A stretch of DNA of 64,000 nt from Brevibacillus brevis (GCF_900637055.1 NZ_LR134338.1:5033501-5097500); one strand, 5' to 3'; shown: positions 35,711-44,760, numbered from the stretch's first letter. Program-made: numbers and translations. The notes: generated by a model not told the origin, from the sequence alone.

Positions 35711-36069
35711 ATATCACTCTCCTTTACGATAAGTCTGAAATTACGGATATAAACGAAACAGCCATCTTCTTCAGTCAACTTGTATGGTGTTGAATCAAGA
35801 ATTCTAAATCCTCTTATCTTTACACCAGAAACAGTTGCGTTCACAATTTTATGTAACAGTTTGGTGATCTGTTGTATTTCTTCATAAGCACCATCTTTTC
35901 GTTTTACATTGATTTGAAACCCCGGATAACATAGACCGTTTTCTGGCTCACCTCCCGGTGTTGAATAAACAGAAATACACTCCCTAGCAGGTCGTGCATT
36001 CAAGAAGATTTCTTTTTCGTTGTATCCTTTTGAAACCAGATATTTTTTTATAATCTTGTTTATCTCCAT
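35707..36069 (-). CDS. Tail terminator/completion-like protein
   Basis: 120 residues from the ATG at 36069. Alpha/beta pattern beginning INKIIKKYLVSKGYNEKEIF and ending in a strand pair (DGCFVYIRNFRLIVKESD), like small tail-terminator proteins. Position just before the tube gene supports it; family not certain. Confidence 0.55.
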   Translation of the reverse strand: MEINKIIKKYLVSKGYNEKEIFLNARPARECISVYSTPGGEPENGLCYPGFQINVKRKDGAYEEIQQITKLLHKIVNATVSGVKIRGFRILDSTPYKLTEEDGCFVYIRNFRLIVKESDI

Positions 36070-36087
36070 AAAAAAATACACCCCCTT

Positions 36088-36525
36088 TTATTTGAGTGCA
36101 TCCCTTGCGGCATCTGCTAGATTCTGCTGATACTTTCTTTTATTTTGTTCGTATGCTTTCTCGAGAAACTTTGCTTCCCCATCATCATGATAGTAAGCCA
36201 AGTTTTCGTGCTGCTCCCAAGCATACTCGGTGAAGTAACCGACAAGGACTTCTAATTTGTCGTCACCTTTGTTCCTTTTCTTCAAGAGTGTAGGATCTTG
36301 AATATCTGCATCAGGACCTTGTTGTGTCTGCTTCCCATTGACTGAGACAACCCAACTTGCCTTTAACGGACCTTTATCGACAGGAACCATCGGTTCAGAT
36401 TTACTGATTAAGTCGAAAGCATTCTCTTTCAAAGCCTTCAATACAGCCTCTTCGTGCTTTTTTTGCTTCTCAGCCATATTTTTTAATACATTATGAATTC
36501 CGTTCACTTGACTGCTTATATTCAT
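36088..36525 (-). CDS. HK97 gp10-like tail completion protein
   Basis: 145 residues. Pattern A-x-x-L...K-S-E-P-M-V-P-V-D-K-G-P-L-K-A-S-W-V, then VLVGYFTEYAWEQHEN, is characteristic of the HK97 gp10 family, which joins head connector and tail. It overlaps the next gene start by 4 bases. Confidence 0.78.
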   Translation of the reverse strand: MNISSQVNGIHNVLKNMAEKQKKHEEAVLKALKENAFDLISKSEPMVPVDKGPLKASWVVSVNGKQTQQGPDADIQDPTLLKKRNKGDDKLEVLVGYFTEYAWEQHENLAYYHDDGEAKFLEKAYEQNKRKYQQNLADAARDALK

Positions 36526-36809
36526 ACCAGCCCCACCTCCTTGTCACTAGAAAACGGGAACGGAGTAATAGACTCTACTTTATACTCTCTGCCGTCCTGT
36601 TTTACAATGTCGTGCAATCTTATGTCAGAGTTAGTCAAGCCTCTTGCAGTGAGAGTGATTTCCTCCACTCCATCTTTGCCACGAATTCGCTTTGCAGATG
36701 GCACAATCAGCATTCGTATTTCAACCAGTTCACCTTTGATTGGTCGCCCGTATTCATCCAGTTCATCTCCTCGAAACAGTTCTGCTTTTGGATAGTACAT
36801 ACTCATCAT
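36522..36809 (-). CDS. Head-tail connector (minor), 95 aa
   Basis: Small beta-rich protein (ELVEIRMLIVPSAKRIRG, REYKVESITPFPFSSD). Lies between the gp6-like connector and the gp10-like protein, where stopper proteins occur. Identification is by position. Confidence 0.6.
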   Translation of the reverse strand: MMSMYYPKAELFRGDELDEYGRPIKGELVEIRMLIVPSAKRIRGKDGVEEITLTARGLTNSDIRLHDIVKQDGREYKVESITPFPFSSDKEVGLV

Positions 36810-37228
36810 CAGTAAACACCTCCACAGAAAGACAGAAACGGCATCATGAGCCTTTCTACAGATTTCGGAATGTCAGAGTAGCCGCCAGCATATCCAAATG
36901 AAATGCCGAGCATTCCGACAGACTGCAAACCATTTTCTTGAGCAAGACGATGTTGCTTGTTTTGTTTATTGATTGCTTTATATACAGCAAGTTCAGCCGT
37001 AGCCTGTTTAATCTCTGTTGGAACAGTATCTTGTCCTCTTCGTGGAAATTCGTTTGGCTGGTTTTCGTCTAACTTGACTCCGAAAATGAATACACGATAA
37101 GAATCGATTTGACTGGTAGCATAGTTCAGCAGATACTCTTTTTCTTCGCTCGATAATTGAGTCCACTCTTCGCTCCAGTCGTGGAATCGTAAAAAGTAAT
37201 CGGCTTCGGAAACAGTTATATAACTCAT
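36809..37228 (-). CDS. Head-tail connector, gp6-like
   Basis: 139 residues; VSEADYFLRFHDWSEEW...LLNYATSQIDSYRVFIF then QATAELAVYKA is the typical all-helical connector (YqbG/gp6/gp15-like) pattern. Start codon overlaps the stop of the 41-residue gene. Confidence 0.72.
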   Translation of the reverse strand: MSYITVSEADYFLRFHDWSEEWTQLSSEEKEYLLNYATSQIDSYRVFIFGVKLDENQPNEFPRRGQDTVPTEIKQATAELAVYKAINKQNKQHRLAQENGLQSVGMLGISFGYAGGYSDIPKSVERLMMPFLSFCGGVY

Positions 37229-37350
37229 TTCGCATCAGCCTTCTTTACTTTCTGTATCTGCTTGATGGATTTATCCAATTCCTTTTTTTCTTCTTTTTGT
37301 TTTTTCAATAATTGCTCCCTACGTAGTCTATTGAATCCTGTTAGTCCCAT
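37225..37350 (-). CDS. Small basic phage protein, 41 aa
   Basis: ATG at 37350 with AAGGAGG upstream; stop overlaps the connector start (ATGA), which implies translational coupling. Very lysine-rich helix (REQLLKKQKEEKKELDKSI). Between capsid and connector genes; no family recognised. Confidence 0.6.
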   Translation of the reverse strand: MGLTGFNRLRREQLLKKQKEEKKELDKSIKQIQKVKKADAK

Positions 37351-37399
37351 CAGAAACACCTCCTTATCATCAAAAAGCGGGGAACCAGCCCCGCTTCAC

Positions 37400-38242
37400 T
37401 TACTTAGTTTTGAGAACAACAAGACGATTTTGGTTTACGGTCTTTAATGCAACAAGAGTGGTGGCAGCCACAACGATTTTTCTTGCCAAGATGTCTTTGT
37501 CAGATTCAATTTCTGCTTCCTTCTGGAATTTCACTTTAGCAGCACCTTTCGAAACTAAGATATTGCTGTAAACTCCTTCGGCAGATTTGTGGATTTTTTT
37601 CGTCTTGAAGATCCGAACATCATGGATTTTACCGACTTCTGCAGATGCCAGTCGTGGATTTACTGCACCTTGACTGTATTTAGCCACATCGATAAAGTGT
37701 TGGTCAGTAATTACATCAACGACTTGGTCAGGATGAATGTACAGTCGAACCTCTGCACCTTCTTCATCCAGTTCCATTAAGGAAACTGCACGAACAATAT
37801 TGCTGTAAGAAAGTTTAGTCTCTGATTCAGTAGAAACGTCCAATACATTCGTAGCCTCTGCTAAGTAAGTGTTGTATAGTTTTGTATCCAACCCGTTAGA
37901 AATTACTGTTTTGATTTGTTTCGTACCACGGTCAACCGCAGAACCCATACCTTGAGTCTCTGCACGGTAAGAAACCTCTACTGCTTTACCGAACTCGATT
38001 ATTGTTGCTTGCATTTCGTTTTGAGTTAACTTAGCAGGAGTAAGAGCAGTATCTTCAGTTAATTCTTCTGCTTCACCAATTGAGTTGTCAGAAACAAAAG
38101 TTACAGATTCACCGGGCTTACCAACCAAATCGTAATCTACTTCTGCATCTGTCATAAAAATAGAGTTATTTTTTACACCTTCCTTGATTTCAGCATCCAC
38201 AACCTCTGGGATGAACAAATCAGTTGTTTTTGTAGTAGCCAT
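37400..38242 (-). CDS. Major capsid protein (HK97 fold)
   Basis: 280 residues beginning with a TDLFIPEVVDAEI opening typical of the N4-gp56/HK97-like capsid group, with the central A-domain strand pattern (EVRLYIHPDQVVDVITDQHFIDVAKYS) and a late beta/hydrophobic end. It follows the scaffold gene. AAGGAGG lies upstream. Confidence 0.85.
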   Translation of the reverse strand: MATTKTTDLFIPEVVDAEIKEGVKNNSIFMTDAEVDYDLVGKPGESVTFVSDNSIGEAEELTEDTALTPAKLTQNEMQATIIEFGKAVEVSYRAETQGMGSAVDRGTKQIKTVISNGLDTKLYNTYLAEATNVLDVSTESETKLSYSNIVRAVSLMELDEEGAEVRLYIHPDQVVDVITDQHFIDVAKYSQGAVNPRLASAEVGKIHDVRIFKTKKIHKSAEGVYSNILVSKGAAKVKFQKEAEIESDKDILARKIVVAATTLVALKTVNQNRLVVLKTK

Positions 38243-38288
38243 TACACATCAGCCTCCTTTTTATAAATGGCAATTAAAAAGCACAGAA

Positions 38289-38936
38289 TCATATCTGTGC
38301 CGCTAGTTGTTTGAACAAGTCAGGATTACTACGAAATAAGTCCGATTTTTCACTTGGAGTCATTTTTCTAAATTGCTCTATTGTGATTTGCGAAGTTTGA
38401 GCAGGTTTCGTAGTCACACCAACAGACTTTACTGTTGGCTTTTGTTCTCCAACGAACTCTTTCAACGAATCAAAATACACACGGGCAGAGGCTTCAATAG
38501 TTGCTTCGTCTTCACCTTCGAGTTTCGCAAATGTTGGGAGTTTGAATCCGTATTCTTCTTGCAGTTTAGTAGTGACTGCCGTTTTCAATTTGTCTAACTC
38601 CAACTGTTTCGCTTTTTCCTGTTCGGCTTTCAGTTGATTCTGAATCTCTTCAACCATTCGCTGCATCTTTTGCATTTCAGTTTCTTCTGCTTTTTGTTTT
38701 TCTTCTTTTTGTCCACGAAGGGAAGTTAATTCATTCAAGGCTTTCTCTAAATCCTCAAAGCCTAACTTTTCAAGCGCTTTTTTGAGTCCTTGTTTGTATC
38801 CTTTGTCGAAAAGTTCTTTACCCTTCGTGTCCTTATCGTCTTGTGCATTTTGATTCTCAACGGTTTGCACCTGTCCGTTATCAGTGGCTGTTGTTTCTAA
38901 GTTGCCAACTTGTTGAGTTTGCATATCATCACCCAT
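38289..38936 (-). CDS. Scaffold protein (GP20-like)
   Basis: 215 residues, almost entirely charged coiled coil (KAEETEMQKMQRMVEEIQNQ), with a C-terminal IEQFRKMTPSEKSDLFRSNPDLFKQL capsid-binding-like helix pair. Placed just before the capsid gene. It guides procapsid assembly. Confidence 0.85.
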   Translation of the reverse strand: MGDDMQTQQVGNLETTATDNGQVQTVENQNAQDDKDTKGKELFDKGYKQGLKKALEKLGFEDLEKALNELTSLRGQKEEKQKAEETEMQKMQRMVEEIQNQLKAEQEKAKQLELDKLKTAVTTKLQEEYGFKLPTFAKLEGEDEATIEASARVYFDSLKEFVGEQKPTVKSVGVTTKPAQTSQITIEQFRKMTPSEKSDLFRSNPDLFKQLAAQI

Positions 38937-38960
38937 AAATCCATCCCCCTTTCAAAATGA

Positions 38961-38997
38961 AAAAAGACCATACAGAGGATTAACCTGTCAGGTCTTA
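38961..38997 (-). terminator. Hairpin between minor head and scaffold genes
   Basis: AAGACC(T)GACAG ... CTGTATGGTCTT followed on the minus strand by TTTTT. It probably tunes the ratio between portal/minor head and scaffold/capsid messages. Confidence 0.6.
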
Positions 38998-39044
38998 ACG
39001 AAAACCGTTATGTTTAATGTCCCACGGCATAACGGGACAAGTAT

Positions 39045-39929
39045 TCAATTGAATTTTTCGATATATGGCACACATGTATGTCTGCATCGTGGATGAAATG
39101 AGCCGACAATTCCACCGGGCAGTATGTTGATAGACGGATACTCAGGATGTTCCCCGCTTATGCTATAAACTTTGCCCTCGTATGGTTGGCATTTCTTACA
39201 CGGATTTGCATGCTTACTGATTCTGACTAAATCAAAACCATTATCTTGTATAGTCTGCACATTAGCGAAATTGTAGGCTTGCATCGTCTGCGATCGGACC
39301 ACAATATCGGCATAATCACTTAGATTCATTTTGTGTCCGTTGGACTTCACCATTGCAGTTAATCCTTGTCGCTTCATTTCATCGAGCAAAATATCAGTTG
39401 TCTTGATACGGCTTCTTCCAGTGGCTATCCCGCTTGATACGATATCGTTTACTCTTTGTTTTGCTACTTCTTTATTTATTTTTTCTAATCCCTCATAAAT
39501 CGATAGTTGGAAAAATTCCATTACCGTATTGTTCGCATCTCTTAATTGTCTTGTTGCAAGAAGCACAGCCGCTTCAACTGCTCTAGTTTTCACTATCGAA
39601 AAAGAAGCGGGAGTTGGTTTTACACCCATCGCTGCAATATTACTCAATGCGAATAAATGTCCTTCGTAGGCCATCTGACGAATGACTGCTTGAGTTCTTC
39701 CGATTGTCTGCTCCTCAACCCGCTTCAAGATTAAACTCAGTTGATAAAGGACATTTGCTACATATGTACTGTCCATGTAGTAATTCGTATCGATTCCCCT
39801 ATATGGATTCAAGCCTTTTGCTAACTTAAAAATCTCCTTGTGAGCGAGTTGATAAATGCGAACAATTGAATTGATTTCTCTATCTGTTTTAGCCTTTATA
39901 AGTGCATTGATAAGTTCTTGATTATTCAT
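39045..39929 (-). CDS. Minor head protein (SPP1 gp7/Mu gpF family)
   Basis: 294 residues, helical, with the conserved C-terminal block RTQTM-like RSQTMQAYNFANVQTI, then CKKCQPYEGKVYS and HPRCRHTCVPY. The paired cysteines and histidine are a feature of MuF-type head morphogenesis proteins. Overlaps the portal gene by 8 bases. Confidence 0.85.
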   Translation of the reverse strand: MNNQELINALIKAKTDREINSIVRIYQLAHKEIFKLAKGLNPYRGIDTNYYMDSTYVANVLYQLSLILKRVEEQTIGRTQAVIRQMAYEGHLFALSNIAAMGVKPTPASFSIVKTRAVEAAVLLATRQLRDANNTVMEFFQLSIYEGLEKINKEVAKQRVNDIVSSGIATGRSRIKTTDILLDEMKRQGLTAMVKSNGHKMNLSDYADIVVRSQTMQAYNFANVQTIQDNGFDLVRISKHANPCKKCQPYEGKVYSISGEHPEYPSINILPGGIVGSFHPRCRHTCVPYIEKFN

Positions 39930-41334
39930 TTGTCATCCCGCTCCCGAATGTAGGAAATAAACCAGCATCAAGAGGAGCCGAGCGCTCAGAAAGTTTTTCT
40001 TCTATGACTTGATTTATTTTTTCTTCACTCCAATGTGGGAACTGCAATCGTAATGCTTCTTTTTGTGAAAGAATGCCTGTACCATTTGCATACAAGGCCA
40101 TAACTGTATTTGCATTCTCATCCCACTGAGCCGGTAGTCCATCACTCCAATCGATGGAAGGACGAATTACCTCCATGTCGCTCCAGTACGGGTCAAGATT
40201 CTTCGCAACTTGCATTAGATCGTAAGCCAAGTCACGGAAAGCCATATCGAGATTGCTCCTCTTACGAGCCGCATTATTGAGCGGGTCATAGAATTTAAAT
40301 TTGAGAGCCTTTCCTGAATCGACATTCATACCATCCTTCAACATGCTTAAAGCAGCGGGGCTGAGTTCGCTTGCTAGTTGTAAATCTTGAATCAACAACT
40401 CATACATTGTTTTTACTGTTTCCATGTCTATATCTACACCAATTTGGGCTGGAACCCATAAGCCGGTAGACGTTTGTTGCATTGGAGCATTCACAAAGTA
40501 GACTTCTGAATTCGGCAGAAATAGATTTCCATTTTTATCTTTTTGAGCCATTGAAGCGGGAACAGACCATTTGGGACGAAGATTCTTGATTGTAGTAACA
40601 TTAGATTCACTCAATAAGTTCTCTAGTGCAAATACAATATCTTCAAGCCCTTCATAATCGCTTAAACCTTCAAAATCGCTTGGTGAAGCCTTTGTATTTG
40701 GAATGTAACGAACAAGGATATTTTGTATGCCAGTCCCTACCTCTGTATTCAACTCAATTCCGAAGGTATTCAAATAAAAAAGAGCAATGTCTAATTGCTC
40801 TCCATTCTGCTCATCAAAAAGTTGTTGAATGATTTGACCTTGTTGATGAATTTCTTTTCTGATATATCTTTTTTCGTTTACTTTTATAAGCCAACGAATT
40901 TCTGCCACCAGAATCTGAGTGGCATCGTCAGGATGGAATACAACATAAAACATTTCATGATTCACCGAGTCGAATTTCGGGGCAAGTTTTCCTTCCTTTT
41001 CTTGCAGTAGTCCCTTGATAATCGTACAGCCAGCAAACGACATTTCACGAACCATTGGCTTTCCGTTCGCTTCGAGATTCGTGTTATCTTGAAGCAGTTG
41101 GATAAACTCTAATGTTTTAGGATTATCCGTCTGAACGACGAAGCGGGGAGTTTCTTGCATAACCAAATCCGCTGCCGTATCAGAAATTCGTTGAAACACT
41201 TTTGTCGGGATATACAATTCATCATTTTTTAGTTTCGTCTTATTTCGGAATAGTTCCGGCTGTTTTGTTAAGTATAGTTTCTTCCAGTATTGATATTTGC
41301 TTGCTTTACTCAATTGTTGTCTTTTTAACTCCAT
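39922..41334 (-). CDS. Portal protein (SPP1/phage_portal type)
   Basis: 470 residues between the terminase and minor head genes. Conserved portal features include the N-terminal YWKKLYLTKQPELFRNKT, a FDSVNHEMFYVVFHPDD wing region and KFYDPLNNAARKRSNLD near the stem. The C-terminal LSQKEALRLQFPHWSEEKI is typical. GAGGAGG upstream. Confidence 0.85.
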   Translation of the reverse strand: MELKRQQLSKASKYQYWKKLYLTKQPELFRNKTKLKNDELYIPTKVFQRISDTAADLVMQETPRFVVQTDNPKTLEFIQLLQDNTNLEANGKPMVREMSFAGCTIIKGLLQEKEGKLAPKFDSVNHEMFYVVFHPDDATQILVAEIRWLIKVNEKRYIRKEIHQQGQIIQQLFDEQNGEQLDIALFYLNTFGIELNTEVGTGIQNILVRYIPNTKASPSDFEGLSDYEGLEDIVFALENLLSESNVTTIKNLRPKWSVPASMAQKDKNGNLFLPNSEVYFVNAPMQQTSTGLWVPAQIGVDIDMETVKTMYELLIQDLQLASELSPAALSMLKDGMNVDSGKALKFKFYDPLNNAARKRSNLDMAFRDLAYDLMQVAKNLDPYWSDMEVIRPSIDWSDGLPAQWDENANTVMALYANGTGILSQKEALRLQFPHWSEEKINQVIEEKLSERSAPLDAGLFPTFGSGMTNE

Positions 41335-41346
41335 ATCCTCACCTCC

Positions 41347-42663
41347 TCATAGTGCAGAGTTATTGCTGTAACCGGCTAGGCCGCCATATGCTTTTATAGC
41401 CTGCAAAAATAAAGAAGCCGCTATCACACGGTCATCCTTACAACCGTCAGCCGCTTCCATTTTTCCGTTTTCTTTTCGTATAAACACTTTCATTTCTTCA
41501 AGACATTCTCTGCTTCTGACTTTTATACTCTCCTCACGGAGAGCATCAGACAGGTCTGCAATCATAATAGGCTTTGTTGTCTTCGTTGTTTCAAATCCAG
41601 CCCTTCCTGTATTGAACGAGAAATAAATATTTGGATACATTCGTTCGTTTATCAATATGTGTAGAACTAAATCACCCATGTTGTTTTCTACGATACAGAA
41701 AGCATCGTTGTACTTCCTCATGAGTTCGTCACACTTACGAGCGAAAAACTCAGTAGGCAGGTCATTGATTGCAAATTCAAGCACCTGCTCTCCCTGTCTT
41801 GTCCATATTTGCAGAACATGATTATCGTTACCTGTCCCTTTGGATGGGTCAATTGAAGCAACATACTCGACATTCTTGATTGGTTCTGCCCAAATCTTGA
41901 TTTCTTCATATTCGTCTTGCAGCGGGAGCGGGTCCATTGCATGCTTTTCTTCTTGTAAGAAAATGAATGACTTCGGAAGAAGTGTTTTGCCGGTTGTTCC
42001 CCAATTTCCGAGCGCATACACTTCATACTCTTCAGGATCAGTCTCTTTCAAAGTTTGAAGTGCTATCAGAGTTCCTTTGTCTACAAATTTGTTATCCAAG
42101 TATGTGCTCTTCGTAATTGAACAACTGTCTAACTTTCTGTCAAAAAAATAACTCTTTAGCCAGTGTGAAGCGGAGACAGGGTTAAATGTAACAATGATTT
42201 GTTTATAGTGTTTATTCCGTCCCCTCAATCGTCTGTCTAATTCTTGAAAATCCTTTTGGGTAATTTCCGCTGCTTCCTCAATCCAGATGCCAGTCACACC
42301 TTGAATAGATTTTAATTTCACAGGGTCGTCTAAACCTTTAAAGACGATTTGATTTCCGTTCGCACAAGTAATTGTCATTTCCGTTTTGTTTATCGTAAAC
42401 ATGTGTTCTACATTCCAGTTGCTTATTGCTTTCTTTATTTCTTCAAATACTGAATGACGAAGAGTTGTCCCGACTTTGCGAATGATTAGGAACTTATGAT
42501 TGGATTCAACAAGCACACGATATACAATCTTTTGGGCAACAAAAAAAGACTTACCAGAAGCGGCTCCACCGTACAGGACTTCGTAACGGCTCTTGTCTGA
42601 AATGAGCGGCCAGTAAATCTTATTAAAGTGGCTCTTTTTAAGTTTTAATATTGTCTTACTCAT
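41347..42663 (-). CDS. terL: Terminase large subunit
   Basis: 438 residues from the ATG at 42663. Walker A GGAASGKS (32-39), Walker B-type IWIEEAAE, the coupling-motif region and a C-terminal nuclease region with ASIDPSKGTGND and VENNMGD acidic residues. PBSX-type packaging ATPase/nuclease. It overlaps the small-subunit stop by 8 bases. The spacing of AAGGAG favours the third of three in-frame starts. Confidence 0.92.
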   Translation of the reverse strand: MSKTILKLKKSHFNKIYWPLISDKSRYEVLYGGAASGKSFFVAQKIVYRVLVESNHKFLIIRKVGTTLRHSVFEEIKKAISNWNVEHMFTINKTEMTITCANGNQIVFKGLDDPVKLKSIQGVTGIWIEEAAEITQKDFQELDRRLRGRNKHYKQIIVTFNPVSASHWLKSYFFDRKLDSCSITKSTYLDNKFVDKGTLIALQTLKETDPEEYEVYALGNWGTTGKTLLPKSFIFLQEEKHAMDPLPLQDEYEEIKIWAEPIKNVEYVASIDPSKGTGNDNHVLQIWTRQGEQVLEFAINDLPTEFFARKCDELMRKYNDAFCIVENNMGDLVLHILINERMYPNIYFSFNTGRAGFETTKTTKPIMIADLSDALREESIKVRSRECLEEMKVFIRKENGKMEAADGCKDDRVIAASLFLQAIKAYGGLAGYSNNSAL

Positions 42664-43114
42664 TTTCATCAACTCCTTCGTCTTCTTCTATCATCACCTC
42701 GATAACATGAGTTTGTTCTCCTGTAACTTCAACTTCAGTAGGATTCCCACGAATCAGGAGTAGTTCTTTTATCTCTTTCAGTTCTTTCAAAATAATGTTG
42801 GACATCTTTTCGTACTCATACCAGTTTGTTGTCGGAAGGTTTGATACATTTACACGTGTTCGTGCTTCGTATAGCCTCTTCAGTTCTTCCAACTCTGCCT
42901 CAACGATTGTAGGAAGGAGTTCAACGGCTTTCTGTTCACGAACCGCAAGGTCGAATTCTTTGGCCTGACGAACCCACTCGTCTTCTTTGCTCCATTTCCA
43001 GACAGTTGCTTCTGAAATACTTAACTCTTCTGCTACAAGTCTTGTGCTTCGCTCTTGCATGTGTAAATACATATCTAATGCTCGTTGTCTTTTCCCGTTT
43101 TTTGCTCTAGCCAT
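42656..43114 (-). CDS. Terminase small subunit
   Basis: 152 residues. An N-terminal helix-turn-helix (MARAKNGKRQRALDMYLHM; LVAEELSISEATVWKWSKEDEW) is typical of PBSX/phage small terminases that bind pac DNA, followed by a long oligomerisation helix and acidic tail. First gene of the packaging/structural block. Confidence 0.85.
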   Translation of the reverse strand: MARAKNGKRQRALDMYLHMQERSTRLVAEELSISEATVWKWSKEDEWVRQAKEFDLAVREQKAVELLPTIVEAELEELKRLYEARTRVNVSNLPTTNWYEYEKMSNIILKELKEIKELLLIRGNPTEVEVTGEQTHVIEVMIEEDEGVDENE

Positions 43115-43169
43115 ATCACTCCCTCCTTTCTTTCTTTGCTATGCAGATGCAATGTGTGTGCTATTTAAA

Positions 43170-43192
43170 GACAAAAAAATAAAAGGCTTATT
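43170..43192 (-). terminator. Terminator before the terminase genes
   Basis: AAGGCTGAATAAGCCTT followed on the minus strand by TTATTTTTTTG, separating the 65-residue gene from the late block. The ~50 bases to the terminase start must hold the late promoter if there is one here. Confidence 0.65.
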
Positions 43193-43279
43193 CAGCCTTC
43201 AGATTGTGCTTGTTTATCACGTTCGATCACGTATCATCACCGGCTCTTTTTGAGAGTGATATTTACCATCAAACATCTG

Positions 43280-43468
43280 TCATACAAATTTTGGGTATAT
43301 AAATCGCTTAATCAAATAAGCCAATGCAATTAAACAAATAAACTCGACTGTTTCTGCTTGTGTAAATGTGTGCTGTCTAAATACAATCAAGTCGATTGCT
43401 ATTGCTAACAATCCGATAAAGCCAAATGCAAATGAAAGTGAATATAGAAATCTCCAGAAAAATTTCAC
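43280..43468 (-). CDS. Small two-helix membrane protein, about 62 aa
   Basis: Two helices (FFWRFLYSLSFAFGFIGLLAIAIDLIVF and FICLIALAYLIKRFIY). GAGGTG is 7 bases before a GTG at 43468; ATG at 43474 is closer to the RBS than normal. No family recognised. Confidence 0.5.
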   Translation of the reverse strand: MKFFWRFLYSLSFAFGFIGLLAIAIDLIVFRQHTFTQAETVEFICLIALAYLIKRFIYPKFV

Positions 43469-43540
43469 TGTCATCACCTCTTGTTCTACCTTAGCCAGAT
43501 TCGTACTGATTTAATCAAATATAAAATTAGGGAGAAAATC

Positions 43541-43599
43541 GAAGAGGAAAATAATTCAGATTAAAAGTCTGATACCTTCGGTTCGGTGTAATCCTCTTC
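43541..43599 (-). other. tRNA-like structure with a Lys (UUU) anticodon arm
   Basis: On the minus strand GAAGAGGA pairs with TCCTCTTC as an 8-base acceptor-like stem. Inside it is ACC..GGT (D-arm-like) and a canonical anticodon arm TCAGA-CTTTTAA-TCTGA with U33, anticodon UUU and A37. There is no stable T-arm and no CCA. It is either a decayed tRNA-Lys or a deliberate mimic. Confidence 0.5.
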
Positions 43600-43613
43600 T
43601 GCACAGCCCTATT

Positions 43614-43661
43614 TGGAGCGGGACTGCAGGAATCGAACCTGCTACACCAGATATGTCCCAC
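43614..43661 (-). other. tRNA-like minihelix: acceptor stem, T-arm and CCA
   Basis: On the minus strand GTGGGAC pairs with GTCCCGC (one G-U), enclosing only 12 bases plus a perfect T-arm GCAGG-TTCGATT-CCTGC; a discriminator T and encoded CCA follow. D and anticodon arms are absent. It lies 14 bases upstream of the Lys-anticodon element on the same strand. Confidence 0.55.
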
Positions 43662-43669
43662 ATAATAAT

Positions 43670-43702
43670 AAAAGACAGGATACAATTAAGTACCTTGTCT
43701 TT
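43670..43702 (-). terminator. Terminator of the sigma-like gene
   Basis: AAAGACAAGG/TCCTGTCTTT followed on the minus strand by TATTATTA; the two tRNA-like elements are just beyond it. Confidence 0.65.
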
Positions 43703-43755
43703 GAAAGAGGAGGTGAAGTAGAAAAAAGTTCTTCACACTATATATAGGCAACTTG

Positions 43756-44550
43756 TTAAGCAGTTCGTCCGTTCGTTGTAAACTTGCTGCTAATGTAATT
43801 ATCAAGAATGTGATAGATGCATTCACATACTTCAAGTTCAAGCCACCACTTCTCTCTCATTCTTTTCTTCGCTTCAGACAACTGCTTGTAGAATACATCC
43901 TTTGACTTCATATCAAACACCTTCATCGTATTAGTAGAACTCATTCCCATGCCGTACAATTGGATAACGATATGTTCCTGAGTGTTCGCCAAGAAACTCA
44001 AATCAGGAAACGAATCGATAGAGCAATATATATAAAACTCAAGCGGATCTCTAAGTTTTGTTTTCAGTTTTTTATTGATTCGAAGTATTTCACTATGTAT
44101 GTGTTGTAGTTTAAGACCTGTTCGTTCTGCGATATCTCTAACCGTCATTTCTTCACCATGATAAAGTTCGGCAATCATTTTTTGTATATCAGAAAGAAAA
44201 TACATACGACCAAAATCAGGCCTTAGTAGCGGGACCGTGCTAGGCGTGCTCAGAGCCTCATATTCGCATGGAATGTCTCGGTAGTCATCTAGTGCCAGAA
44301 CTCGGAAAGAAGCCCCGTATTTCCTTATGTATCGTCCTGTAAGGGTCTGCGAAAGCCAGTTGCAGATACTTCCCTTTGAACTGTCATAGCGAGTTAGCAA
44401 ATCGTTATGATAAGCATAGACATCATTCACCAGTTCCTCCTGACTGTCAAACATAAAACGAATGTCGTATCCGTTATTTGAGAGTAAAAAATCCAATGTT
44501 CTGTATAGTTTCTCGCCAACCTTTTCTTTTCTTAAAATGCCACTGTTCAA
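43756..44550 (-). CDS. Sigma-70-like/late transcription regulator
   Basis: 264 residues from a TTG at 44550 with GAGGAGGTG 8 bases upstream. Residues ~45-110 resemble a sigma region 2-like helical block (AYHNDLLTRYDSSKGSICNWLSQTLTGRYIRKYG), ~120-165 contain region-4-like HTH (MTVRDIAERTGLKLQHIHSEI), and a second HTH-like repeat is at ~190-240 (YGMGMSSTNTMKVFDMKSKDVFYKQL). Its place just before the packaging genes matches ArpU/late-sigma regulators. A 36-residue ORF (44474-44584) with an excellent RBS overlaps its start and may couple translation. Confidence 0.72.
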   Translation of the reverse strand: MNSGILRKEKVGEKLYRTLDFLLSNNGYDIRFMFDSQEELVNDVYAYHNDLLTRYDSSKGSICNWLSQTLTGRYIRKYGASFRVLALDDYRDIPCEYEALSTPSTVPLLRPDFGRMYFLSDIQKMIAELYHGEEMTVRDIAERTGLKLQHIHSEILRINKKLKTKLRDPLEFYIYCSIDSFPDLSFLANTQEHIVIQLYGMGMSSTNTMKVFDMKSKDVFYKQLSEAKKRMREKWWLELEVCECIYHILDNYISSKFTTNGRTA

Positions 44551-44596
44551 GTTGATTCACCTCCTCTTCTTTTTTATAATCCATCACAATCACCTC

Positions 44597-44758
44597 CTAC
44601 AAGTAAGTTCGATGCCAGAAAAATACGGCAAATTGAACGATTGCAACGAGTAACACACAGATACTGCTAATTAGTTTATCTCTATCGACAATGAACATTC
44701 CAACTGCCAAAACTAAAAACAAGATTGCCATTCCGAGCAAGTAGAAACTGAGAATCAT
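44597..44758 (-). CDS. Small two-helix membrane protein, 53 aa
   Basis: ATG at 44758 with GGGAGG upstream. Two helices (LLGMAILFLVLAVGMFIV and ISSICVLLVAIVQFAVFF). Two bases after the metallopeptidase stop, so co-translated. No family recognised. Confidence 0.6.
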   Translation of the reverse strand: MILSFYLLGMAILFLVLAVGMFIVDRDKLISSICVLLVAIVQFAVFFWHRTYL

Positions 44759-44760
44759 TG

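Noticed and set aside
43541..43661. A single ordinary tRNA gene
   Set aside because: No cloverleaf can be drawn: the T-arm/CCA part comes before the anticodon part, each with its own closing stem.
44474..44584. A separate 36-codon gene overlapping the sigma-like start
   Set aside because: It has a strong RBS but overlaps the sigma-like coding region by ~77 bases; it may only provide translational coupling, so it is mentioned in that entry instead of being listed.
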